Positions 55,602-64,000 of a stretch of DNA of 64,000 bases are shown in pieces; the first letter of the stretch is position 1; every line of letters begins with the position of its first letter. The notes beneath the pieces are model-generated. The model was not told the DNA's origin. It did no database searches and saw only the letters and a program-made list of their open reading frames with translations. The DNA is from Ilyomonas sp963790435 (GTDB taxonomy: Bacteria > Bacteroidota > Bacteroidia > Chitinophagales > Chitinophagaceae). The translations under genes were made by a program, and so were the position numbers. Location of the stretch: positions 186,001 through 250,000 of the forward strand of contig CAWBOI010000006.1 in assembly GCA_963790435.1 (NCBI GenBank). The letters run 5' to 3'.

Positions 55602-57882
55602 TGAGCTTTTAGCCAAGCCAAAAGGAACAACTCTGAAAGAGCATATTGAAAATGTTGTGGGCGAAGCGGCAAACATTCTTCAGAGCCATTCCTTTGTTAT
55701 AAAAAAATATGAAAAATTAACTAATAAAAGTTTAGAGAAACGATTAAGAGTTGCTGCAAAATATCATGATGACGGGAAAAAGCATAACAACTGGCAAAAA
55801 GCCTGCAGGAAAGAAAATGAGATTTACCTAAGCACAAAAAAAGTAAATGGCTCTTACTTACAAAAAACAGGGGTTAGACACGAGATGGAAAGTCTCTATT
55901 TACATTATAATGATAAAACTCCTTTTTCAGAAGTTCTAAAAATTGCTATTGCTGCACATCATGGAAAGTTAGGACAGAAGTTCGAGGAGAGATGGGAGAA
56001 AGATGAAAAGGGAAAATACAAAGAATACTGGAATGAATTTAAGAGATTAAGCTATACAATATTTGATTTAGATCACTCTGAAAAATTCAATTCTGCTGTT
56101 TTAAAGAATTATGAATTTGCGGGTGTAAGAAGTTATTTGCAATTGGCTGACCATCGGGCAAGTACAATGGAAGACAATAATAAAGTTCCTGAATTTAAAA
56201 GTTTTGATTATCAATTTAATCCGAATTGGAAAAGAAAAAGAGTTCAAAAAATAGCTGAAGAAAATTGGAATGATGATTTACTTCTTTTACGAGCACCCAC
56301 AGGCTCAGGAAAAACAGATGCAGCTTTACTTTGGGCAAAAAAACAAATTGATAATGATAAAGCCGATCGCTTAATTATTGCAATGCCAACTCGCTTTACT
56401 TCTAACGCTTTATCTATAAGTGTTGCAAGTTCATTATCCGAAACAGGATTGTATCACTCCAGCGCATGGTTTGTAAGGCATTTTACAACAGCAAAAGAGT
56501 CTTATGAAGCAGAACATAAAGCTAAGATGCAACATGAATTTGCCAGACTTTTAGAAACACCAGTTACCGTTTGTACAATTGACCATCTTTTAATATCACT
56601 CACACATAGCAGAGAAGACCATCATTCTATTGCTTTCAATTTAGCTCATAGTTGCGTAGTTATTGATGAAGCTGATTTTTATGATGAGTTTACACAAGCT
56701 AATATTATTCAGCTATTAAAAGTATTAAAAGTTTTAGAAGTGCCTGTTTTATTAATGAGTGCTTCTTTGCCGCAATCATTTTTAGGATTATATCAATCGA
56801 CAGGATTTAAGCCAAAAGAAATTAAAGAAGATATTTCAGAAAATTTTAGAGAAAGATGTTTGATTGAAGGCATCACAAAACACGAAAAGGTTAGCGAACT
56901 TGAAGATTTACTAATAAAGGCTTTAGAACAGCCAACTATTATTTATGCAAATACAGTTGCAAAAGCAATGGAATATTATGATTGGTTCAAAAAGAAAGGA
57001 GCTATACCAATCTTGTATCATAGCCGATTTACTGAACCTGACAAAGCAAAAAAAGAGGAATTATTATTAGAAAATCTCGGGAAAGATGCTTGGTTAAAAA
57101 AATGCGCAAAAGGAATAGCGATTTTAACTCAAATTGGTGAGATGAGTGTGAACATAAGTTCTAACTATATGATTTCTGATATTTGCCCAATTGATAGATT
57201 AGTTCAGCGTATTGGCAGATTATCAAGATTTGATTTTATTACTGAAATTGGGATATTAAATGTAGTAATTCCATATAAGGAGGATAAAATATACCCAGCT
57301 CCCTACGGTAATTATATTATGAAAACAGGTTGGATAATTAGTAAGCCTTTAGAAGATACTATAGAATTATTGAATCCTAAATCTTATAAAATTCATGAAC
57401 TTGTTGATCTTGTTAACGCAGTATATAAAGAGTTACCAGAGTTTTCTAATCGTACCAAATTAAATGCAGGCAAGCTAAAAGATCAGATAATTGAAAACTG
57501 GCTAATACTACCTTTGGCAGTGACAGAAGAAGACGAAGAAGGTACACATATTTGGAAAAGCAGAGATATAGATGAACAAAAAGAAATTTTTGTTTTAGAC
57601 CCTTATGATTATTTGGAAAAAAATCCTCAAAAGTTTAGATGGTTAGAAAAAAACAGATATAAAGATTGCTTCTTTGATAACTATAAAGAGTTCATGTACT
57701 ATAAAAATCAGTATGTAGTCAATTGCCCCCAATATCTCTTTATGAAAGCTAAAGAAAACGGCAAGATTTATCAAAGAAACAAAATATGGATTGGAGACAA
57801 TAAAGATCCAAAGTTAATATGGTGTACAAGTAATTATGATTCTAATTTAGGACTGGTGTTAGATGATAAAGATGACTTTTAA
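55594..57882 (+). CDS. cas3: Cas3 nuclease-helicase
   Basis: Cas3 unwinds and degrades DNA marked by Cascade. This 762-residue protein carries the HD nuclease at the N-terminus (AAKYHDDGKKH, residues about 55-65; AIAAHHGKL, about 124) then the SF2 helicase: Walker A RAPTGSGKTD (about 233-242), DEAD-type VVIDEADFYDEF (about 354-365), motif III LMSASLP and motif VI LVQRIGRLSR (about 536-545). All motifs are intact, so it looks functional. It ends the AT-rich interference block; a toxin-antitoxin pair follows 36 bp later. Confidence 0.95.
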   Translation: MNNELLAKPKGTTLKEHIENVVGEAANILQSHSFVIKKYEKLTNKSLEKRLRVAAKYHDDGKKHNNWQKACRKENEIYLSTKKVNGSYLQKTGVRHEMESLYLHYNDKTPFSEVLKIAIAAHHGKLGQKFEERWEKDEKGKYKEYWNEFKRLSYTIFDLDHSEKFNSAVLKNYEFAGVRSYLQLADHRASTMEDNNKVPEFKSFDYQFNPNWKRKRVQKIAEENWNDDLLLLRAPTGSGKTDAALLWAKKQIDNDKADRLIIAMPTRFTSNALSISVASSLSETGLYHSSAWFVRHFTTAKESYEAEHKAKMQHEFARLLETPVTVCTIDHLLISLTHSREDHHSIAFNLAHSCVVIDEADFYDEFTQANIIQLLKVLKVLEVPVLLMSASLPQSFLGLYQSTGFKPKEIKEDISENFRERCLIEGITKHEKVSELEDLLIKALEQPTIIYANTVAKAMEYYDWFKKKGAIPILYHSRFTEPDKAKKEELLLENLGKDAWLKKCAKGIAILTQIGEMSVNISSNYMISDICPIDRLVQRIGRLSRFDFITEIGILNVVIPYKEDKIYPAPYGNYIMKTGWIISKPLEDTIELLNPKSYKIHELVDLVNAVYKELPEFSNRTKLNAGKLKDQIIENWLILPLAVTEEDEEGTHIWKSRDIDEQKEIFVLDPYDYLEKNPQKFRWLEKNRYKDCFFDNYKEFMYYKNQYVVNCPQYLFMKAKENGKIYQRNKIWIGDNKDPKLIWCTSNYDSNLGLVLDDKDDF

Positions 57883-57918
57883 AACATTTTACTTTTAAAA
57901 ATTTCTTACTTTTAATTT

Positions 57919-58146
57919 ATGATAGATTACTCCAAATACATAACACTTGAACCAGGCAAGCGCAGCGGTCAGCCTTGTATAAGAGGTTTGCGCATTACGG
58001 TTTATGATGTATTGAGTTACTTAGCTGCCGGTGATTCTGCCGAAGAAATTCTAAGGAACTTTCCGATGCTTACAAACGATGATATCTTGGCTTGTCTTGC
58101 TTATGCTGCCGATGCAGAAAAACGGTTTGTAATGCTGGCTTCTTAA
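57919..58146 (+). CDS. DUF433-family antitoxin
   Basis: A 75-residue protein with the DUF433 signature: YITLEPGKRSGQPCIRGLRI, TVYDVLSYLAAGDSAEEILR and the final helix NDDILACLAYAADAEKRF. DUF433 is a small HTH-like domain that typically pairs with a DUF5615 toxin, as here. It is the antitoxin of a VapBC-like module placed between cas3 and cas4. It starts 36 bp after cas3 and the toxin gene starts 29 bp after it. Confidence 0.9.
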   Translation: MIDYSKYITLEPGKRSGQPCIRGLRITVYDVLSYLAAGDSAEEILRNFPMLTNDDILACLAYAADAEKRFVMLAS

Positions 58147-58175
58147 CATATCATTTCTATTCAACTTCTAATCCC

Positions 58176-58505
58176 GTGAAACTATTGTTCGATAACAATC
58201 TTTCTGTTCGGCTTCCACAGTTGCTGGAAGCGTTCTTCCCCTATTCAAAGCATGTGAACGATGTAAATCTGTCTCACATACCTGACAGAGAAATCTGGCA
58301 GTTTGCTATGGAAAACGGCTTTGCCATTGTTACAAAAGATAAAGATTTTTATTACTTGTCTGCCACGTTGGGTAGCCCGCCTAAAGTAGTCTGGTTAACG
58401 GTAGGCAACTGTAAAAACAGCGTTATTGCGGAACTACTGATTGCCAAACATAATCTAATCAAAACGTTTTTAAATAGCACGAAAGATTTATTTCTGCTCG
58501 ATTGA
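58176..58505 (+). CDS. DUF5615 PIN-like toxin
   Basis: The start is GTG 58176, giving VKLLFDNNLSVRLPQLLEAF; an open frame extends further upstream but overlaps the antitoxin gene. The 109-residue PIN-like (Mut7-C) fold shows acidic residues in KLLFDNNLS and IVTKDKDFYYL (about residues 7 and 58-60), plus NVIAELLIAKH-type helices (here NSVIAELLIAKHN). Such toxins are suspected RNases neutralised by DUF433 proteins. It lies 6 bp before cas4, so it is likely co-transcribed with the adaptation genes. Confidence 0.88.
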   Translation: MKLLFDNNLSVRLPQLLEAFFPYSKHVNDVNLSHIPDREIWQFAMENGFAIVTKDKDFYYLSATLGSPPKVVWLTVGNCKNSVIAELLIAKHNLIKTFLNSTKDLFLLD

Positions 58506-58511
58506 ACTGTT

Positions 58512-59045
58512 ATGCAACTGACCGCTACTTACATCAGTTACTTTTTCATTTGTCATCGGAAGTTGTGGCTTCATGCCAACGGGATCCGCATGGAGCACAC
58601 ATCAGACATCGTTGCCGAAGGCAAACTGATAGGAGAAACAACGTATCCGCAACGGGCAGAAAAGTACAATGAAATTGAATTATCTGCTACTATAAATAAT
58701 AATCAAAACTTATCTGGCAAGGTAGATTTTTACGATGCCCGCAACAAAGTAGTTCACGAAACCAAAAAAAGCGATAGTGTTGAGCAAGCTCATGAATGGC
58801 AGGTAAAATATTACCTCTGGTTGTTGCAGCAAAATGGTATTGACGGAGCCACAGGCACCATTGAATATCCAAAGCTGCGGCACATCAGCCATGTTGATTT
58901 ATCGGCAGAAGACAAGGATTATTTGCAACAGACGGTACAACAAATTATAAACATTGTGGAAGATGAACACTGTCCGCCACGCATCAATAGTAAGATTTGT
59001 AAAAGCTGCTCTTACTTCGATTTTTGTTATGTAGAAGAAATATAA
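58512..59045 (+). CDS. cas4: Cas4 nuclease
   Basis: Cas4 trims prespacer ends and helps select the PAM side. The 177-residue protein has the [4Fe-4S] cysteines: one near the start (FFICHRKLWL, Cys about 14) and three at the end (CKSCSYFDFC), plus the PD-(D/E)xK core GKVDFYDARNK / VVHETKKSDS and QVKYYLWLLQ (motif QxxxY). All residues look intact. Six bp separate it from the toxin gene upstream and 42 bp from cas1. Confidence 0.94.
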   Translation: MQLTATYISYFFICHRKLWLHANGIRMEHTSDIVAEGKLIGETTYPQRAEKYNEIELSATINNNQNLSGKVDFYDARNKVVHETKKSDSVEQAHEWQVKYYLWLLQQNGIDGATGTIEYPKLRHISHVDLSAEDKDYLQQTVQQIINIVEDEHCPPRINSKICKSCSYFDFCYVEEI

Positions 59046-59087
59046 ATAAAGCACCAAAACATTTTACAACGCAAACCAAAGTAACGA

Positions 59088-60062
59088 ATGAAGAAAAGCT
59101 ACTACCTGTTTAATGCCGGCAGGATGAGCCGTAAAGACAATACCCTAAAATTTACGCCGGTTGATGAAGCCGGCACCGAAGGAATACCCAAGTATATTCC
59201 GGTAGAAACGGTTGATAACCTTTATACATTCGGCAGTTTGGATGCCAATAGCGCGTTGTATAATTTTCTGGGCAAGGAGCAAATTTCTGTTCACTTCTTC
59301 GATTATTATGAGCATTACACCGGCTCTTTCATGCCTAAAGATTACCTGTTGGCAGGCAAGATGATTATTGCGCAGGCAACGGCTTATAGCAGGAAGAACA
59401 AGCGGCTGGAGATTGCACAGAAATTTGTGGAAGGCGCAGCTTTTAACATGCTGAAAAATTTAAGGTATTATAACAACCGGGAGAAAGACACAGCCGGTTG
59501 CATTTTACGAATTGAAGAATTAATGTTGTCTATTTCTTCCGCTACTGATATTGATGAGTTGATGGGCATTGAAGGCAACATTCGCGCCTGTTACTATGAA
59601 GCGTTTGCCGTTATCATTACTGATTTTGAAATGAACGGACGCAGCAAGCAACCACCATCCAATGAAATAAATTGTATGATTTCGTTTGTGAATAGTCTTT
59701 GCTATACGCTATGCTTAGATGCTATTTATCATACCCAATTAAATCCAACCATTTCTTTTTTGCATCAGCCTGGCGAACGCCGGTATTCGTTGGCATTAGA
59801 CCTTGCTGAAGTGTTTAAACCAATGCTTGCCGACCGGCTTATTTTTTCTTTATTAAATAAAAAGCAAATTGGCGCATCGGACTTTGATGCAAAACTAAAC
59901 GGCTGCTTGCTAAAAGACAGCGGCAGAAAAACGGTGGTGAGAGCCTGGGAAGAAAAGTTGAGTGAAACCATCAAGCACCGGTCGCTAAAGCGCAGTGTGA
60001 GTTATAAGCACTTGGTGAAATTAGAGTGTTATAAATTAGCCCGAGCACCTGCTGGGTATTGA
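59088..60062 (+). CDS. cas1: Cas1 integrase, C-terminal end out of frame
   Basis: Cas1, with Cas2, integrates new spacers. The 324-residue protein starts MKKSYYLFNAGRMSRKDN and has the metal-site Glu in MGIEGNIRACYYEAF (about residue 162) and His/Asp in SFLHQPGERRYSLALDLAEV (about 225-240). The last 6 residues (RAPAGY) are not typical. One frame over, the normal family ending follows: HLLGIEEYAPFKAWW with a stop at 60091-60093. One extra base in CCGAGCACC (60041-60049) explains it. The active site is intact; whether the altered tail matters is unknown. Confidence 0.93.
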   Translation: MKKSYYLFNAGRMSRKDNTLKFTPVDEAGTEGIPKYIPVETVDNLYTFGSLDANSALYNFLGKEQISVHFFDYYEHYTGSFMPKDYLLAGKMIIAQATAYSRKNKRLEIAQKFVEGAAFNMLKNLRYYNNREKDTAGCILRIEELMLSISSATDIDELMGIEGNIRACYYEAFAVIITDFEMNGRSKQPPSNEINCMISFVNSLCYTLCLDAIYHTQLNPTISFLHQPGERRYSLALDLAEVFKPMLADRLIFSLLNKKQIGASDFDAKLNGCLLKDSGRKTVVRAWEEKLSETIKHRSLKRSVSYKHLVKLECYKLARAPAGY

Positions 60063-60149
60063 AGAGTATGCTCCGTTTAAAGCCTGGTGGTAAAAGGTGA
60101 GAAGTGAAAGATGAGCAAAGAATAAACAAAAGTTTATAAACTATGATTT

Positions 60150-60413
60150 ATGTATGTGATACTGGTATATGACATAGAACAAAAAAGAGTAGGTAAAATG
60201 CTGAAGTTATGCCGGCGGTATTTGAACTGGGTGCAGAATAGCGTATTTGAAGGAGAGATGACAGATGTGAAATTAAAAGAGTTACTGATTGCAGCCAAAG
60301 CTATTATGAATGTAGAAAATGACAGCCTTATTATTTTTAAAAGCAGGCAGGAAAAATGGCTTGAAAAGATGGTGATAGGCAAAGAGAAAAACGAGTTGGA
60401 TACGATTCTGTAA
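60150..60413 (+). CDS. cas2: Cas2
   Basis: Cas2 forms the dimeric core of the spacer-integration complex. This 87-residue protein has the ferredoxin fold: MYVILVYDIEQKRVGKMLKL (Asp8 at the end of strand 1), RRYLNWVQNSVFEGEMTDVK and DSLIIFKSRQEKWLEKMVIG. Length and sequence fit the type I Cas2. It is the last cas gene, 87 bp after the cas1 stop and about 220 bp before the first repeat. Confidence 0.95.
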   Translation: MYVILVYDIEQKRVGKMLKLCRRYLNWVQNSVFEGEMTDVKLKELLIAAKAIMNVENDSLIIFKSRQEKWLEKMVIGKEKNELDTIL

Positions 60414-60633
60414 TAAAGATGAGAGGTTGTCGAAGCAGAGCTAAATCATAAAAAAATAGATACTGGTTATAAATACCATAACTGAAAGCCTTATGGGGAC
60501 TGCATTTGATACGGTCGTCTGACAAAGGCAGAGGTTTTAGAATTAGTGATAGACGATTCAAAAAAGAAAATAGTAGTTGTAAAAGCCTAAATTTGCTTTG
60601 ATAATCAAGATGAGATTATGCCGACGCAAACGG
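60414..60633 (+). promoter_or_regulatory. CRISPR leader region
   Basis: The 220 bp between cas2 and the first repeat hold no gene. The leader should contain the array promoter and spacer-integration signals, as repeats follow in the same direction (repeats end ATTGAAAC, the usual crRNA handle side). No unambiguous promoter or integration-factor site could be picked out by eye. Confidence 0.7.
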
Positions 60634-63600
60634 CTTTTAATTGTACCATGAAGGAATTGAAACAAGTTTATTGAGCATGCTTGTACAACGTCATTGCCTA
60701 CTTTTAATTGTACCATGAAGGAATTGAAACAGTGATATCAACGCTATTGACTAAGCTAGCAAGATCTTTTAATTGTACCATGAAGGAATTGAAACATATA
60801 TGCATGTCGATACGACTTGCAACGCAATCACACTTTTAATTGTACCATGAAGGAATTGAAACATGTATGAATTACGCAATGTACTATCATCGTATAGCCT
60901 TTTAATTGTACCATGAAGGAATTGAAACTAATAATTACAGTGCTATGCAATTACGCATGCAGTTGCTTTTAATTGTACCATGAAGGAATTGAAACATAAT
61001 GTCATTAAGCAGCATAGCTGAACTGCTGCATAACTTTTAATTGTACCATGAAGGAATTGAAACAGATTATGTGACCAGTCATCTTGCAGATACTATTCAC
61101 TTTTAATTGTACCATGAAGGAATTGAAACCATATTTGCAATTCAGATATGCCATAGCTGTATCACTTTTAATTGTACCATGAAGGAATTGAAACTGATAT
61201 CAATACGCTACTGACAACCGAGAATATACTATCTTTTAATTGTACCATGAAGGAATTGAAACATCAGTCATCGATGCATATGACGATGACGCTTTATCTT
61301 TTAATTGTACCATGAAGGAATTGAAACACGCATAGTGACGGCATGCATACGCGCTTTCATCACTTTTAATTGTACCATGAAGGAATTGAAACATATGAAA
61401 TGACATCAACTATGTGCTGTTACGATTAGCTTTTAATTGTACCATGAAGGAATTGAAACCTACATCAACATAGTATCAGATGCTTGAACAGTACAGTCTT
61501 TTAATTGTACCATGAAGGAATTGAAACATCATCGACAAGCCTGCAGAAGTGCATTATGTCGATGCTTTTAATTGTACCATGAAGGAATTGAAACATATAT
61601 CAGTATAACGACAATTACGACGATTATTGCCTTTTAATTGTACCATGAAGGAATTGAAACTTACAGTATCTGTGATTGCCAATGCACTAGTCACTACTTT
61701 TAATTGTACCATGAAGGAATTGAAACATATAGTATGCATCCTGCTGAAACAAGTGGTAAATGCTTTTAATTGTACCATGAAGGAATTGAAACAAGTATAA
61801 TTTTGGCTAAGGCACAATCGATCTGCGTATTCTTTTAATTGTACCATGAAGGAATTGAAACAGATGTACAAGCTCATGGATAATCGTGTTGCTCGTGCTT
61901 TTAATTGTACCATGAAGGAATTGAAACATTATGAGCATGCTATCATGAACTTGTTGCCTTTGCCTTTTAATTGTACCATGAAGGAATTGAAACAATGTGC
62001 ACATGTCATAAAGAATAATTGTACATCAACTTTTAATTGTACCATGAAGGAATTGAAACGATATTGATACACTCGATGCATGCAATTGCTGCATTACTTT
62101 TAATTGTACCATGAAGGAATTGAAACCTATCTAACACCTGAACAGTGCATCTTCGATTTACGCTTTTAATTGTACCATGAAGGAATTGAAACATACTGAT
62201 ACAATGCTGAATACAAGCTGATACCAACTTTTAATTGTACCATGAAGGAATTGAAACCTACTTTTTATATCGTTAACGAAAAAGAGTTATATTGGTCTTT
62301 TAATTGTACCATGAAGGAATTGAAACATTATTAAAGCTGATTAATCGGAAGTATCTAAATGTACTTTTAATTGTACCATGAAGGAATTGAAACATGCTAC
62401 ATATCTGCAATATGGCTCATATGCATTCCTTTTAATTGTACCATGAAGGAATTGAAACATACATCAAACAACACCGTTTATGCTAATTGACAGTACTTTT
62501 AATTGTACCATGAAGGAATTGAAACCAGATTGCATATAAGAATTCATCGTTGAACTGCGCTGATCTTTTAATTGTACCATGAAGGAATTGAAACACTAGC
62601 CATTGCACATGAATAGACCGCTGATGAATGACTTTTAATTGTACCATGAAGGAATTGAAACACGTTTGCACAACGTGCATTCGACGCCGTGGCTTATACT
62701 TTTAATTGTACCATGAAGGAATTGAAACATAGCATACTGTTCATATGGCGATAACAGCCAGAAACTTTTAATTGTACCATGAAGGAATTGAAACATAGTT
62801 GTGTCAATGCTGCAACTATACAGTTAGTCGATCTTTTAATTGTACCATGAAGGAATTGAAACATCTTACTGTAACGCATTAGTCTATAGTTGCTACTACG
62901 CTTTTAATTGTACCATGAAGGAATTGAAACATGTAATACAACAAGTCGAATGTACATGTACGAATGCCTTTTAATTGTACCATGAAGGAATTGAAACCTG
63001 TATTACCAGCTACTGCATGCGCATTACGGTTACATGCTTTTAATTGTACCATGAAGGAATTGAAACACGATCCAGCTACGCGCATAGCGATAACATTCTA
63101 CGCTTTTAATTGTACCATGAAGGAATTGAAACATCATTAGAAACGGCAAGCACAGTCGAAGCTTGTACTTTTAATTGTACCATGAAGGAATTGAAACATA
63201 GTGTTTCAATGCTACCTTGCTCTGGAATTACCTTTTAATTGTACCATGAAGGAATTGAAACTCAATATCAACGCCTGTGTATTACGCTATTTCCTTTCTT
63301 TTAATTGTACCATGAAGGAATTGAAACACTGTACAATGTACTGCATATACTTATATTGTACATTGCTTTTAATTGTACCATGAAGGAATTGAAACGCATT
63401 TACAATAGTATCAGTAATAGGTATTTCATAGCTTTTAATTGTACCATGAAGGAATTGAAACTCATTAAAAACGTTGTCTTTGATTACCGCGCCCATCGCT
63501 TTTAATTGTACCATGAAGGAATTGAAACATCATTATGAAAAGCGTAAGTATGATACGGACGAAGCTTTTAATTGTACCATGAAGGAATTGAAACATACTG

Positions 63601-64000
63601 TCATGTACCCTTATCGAACTTTTAATTGTACCATGAAGGAATTGAAACTCAGTTGATCGTTCGCTGTGCTGTTAGCTTTTAATTGTACCATGAAGGAATT
63701 GAAACATATCTTGTACTGCGTAATTTCCTGCATCGCGATAGCTTTTAATTGTACCATGAAGGAATTGAAACATATTACCATATCAGCCGTGCCAGCAGCT
63801 ACGTACTTTTAATTGTACCATGAAGGAATTGAAACATACATTTACAGTCAACGTTACATGTTGATCTAATGCCCTTTTAATTGTACCATGAAGGAATTGA
63901 AACATGCTATATTCGATTTACATATAACTATCATTATACTTTTAATTGTACCATGAAGGAATTGAAACACTAGCATTACAGACGATCGATTACAGCTGGT
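60634..64000 (+). CRISPR. Type I-B-type CRISPR array, 51 repeats visible, continues past the edge
   Basis: The repeat is 30 bp, starting CTTTTAATTG and ending GGAATTGAAAC, with the centre TACCATGAAG. Fifty-one copies start at 60634, 60701, 60766 ... 63939, all seen as identical by eye, including the first and the last visible one. The 50 complete spacers are 34-39 bp, except two short ones of 24 and 27 bp (63595-63618, 63649-63675). All spacers differ. The final spacer is cut by the window end. The 3' end ATTGAAAC is typical of I-B handles. Lack of a degenerate terminal repeat agrees with the array going on. Confidence 0.98.

Noticed and set aside
57883..57918. CTTTTAATTTATGA upstream of the DUF433 gene resembles the start of the CRISPR repeat (a possible CreA-like guard RNA)
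   Set aside because: Only about nine bases match and the ATTGAAAC handle is missing; AT-rich DNA gives this by chance.
60660..63660. Open frames of 60-119 residues on both strands with repeated FNCTMKELK or FNSFMVQLK
   Set aside because: They are translations of CRISPR repeats and spacers, not genes.
1..64000. tRNA, rRNA or riboswitch genes
   Set aside because: No cloverleaf-like or rRNA-like sequence was recognised by eye; absence is not proven without a covariance search.

Overview
The window looks like a Bacteroidota chromosome, probably Chitinophagaceae. The evidence is a SusC/SusD pair, a type IX secretion C-terminal domain, many secreted and lipoprotein glycosidases, and a TTTG-N19-TAnnTTTG promoter. 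No rRNA or tRNA gene was seen, so the family assignment is an inference from gene content.

Positions 1-4490 hold an FtsX/MacB-type ABC permease that runs off the left edge, an AraC regulator and a divergent PhyH dioxygenase. Positions 4648-26820 form a large plant-polysaccharide utilisation region on the + strand: GH5-like, three GH43-type and one further GH43/117-type propeller enzyme, a LacI regulator with its own operator, galactokinase, SusC, SusD, a DUF3823 lipoprotein, a frameshifted sialidase-like gene, GH2, a DUF4965 'glutaminase'-type protein and GH127. Together they suggest uptake and breakdown of an arabinose- and galactose-containing polymer, with galactose phosphorylated by GalK. 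Positions 27019-33050 (- strand) carry a VCBS/FG-GAP protein, a vanadium-type haloperoxidase and a GH76-like enzyme, apparently one operon. Positions 33281-37697 carry two more glycosidase genes and a T9SS-secreted Ig-like protein. Positions 37958-42178 (- strand) encode a ribose/ADP-ribose salvage set: GRP-family sugar transporter, exported ADP-ribosylglycohydrolase and ribokinase. A second AraC/PhyH divergent pair (42760-44621) repeats the arrangement seen at 2678-4490.

From about 44.7 kb the character changes to accessory DNA: gene relics, an IS1-family element (44929-45591), a decayed mobilizable element (HTH protein, toprim primase, candidate oriT, MobC, relaxase and coiled-coil/membrane protein; 46204-49666), and a HipB/HipS/HipT-type toxin-antitoxin locus with three evenly spaced operator palindromes (49684-51299). 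Then comes a complete type I-B-like CRISPR-Cas locus (51481-64000) in the order cas6-cas5-cas8-cas7-cas3-[DUF433/DUF5615 toxin-antitoxin]-cas4-cas1-cas2-array. The array has 51 visible 30-bp repeats and continues past the right edge.

Two points deserve most attention. First, a VapBC-like toxin-antitoxin pair is embedded between the interference and adaptation cas genes, exactly where base composition also changes. Second, there are many single-base frame breaks in otherwise full-length genes, including the C-terminus of Cas1. They may be real decay or indel errors in the assembly, and raw reads would settle this.
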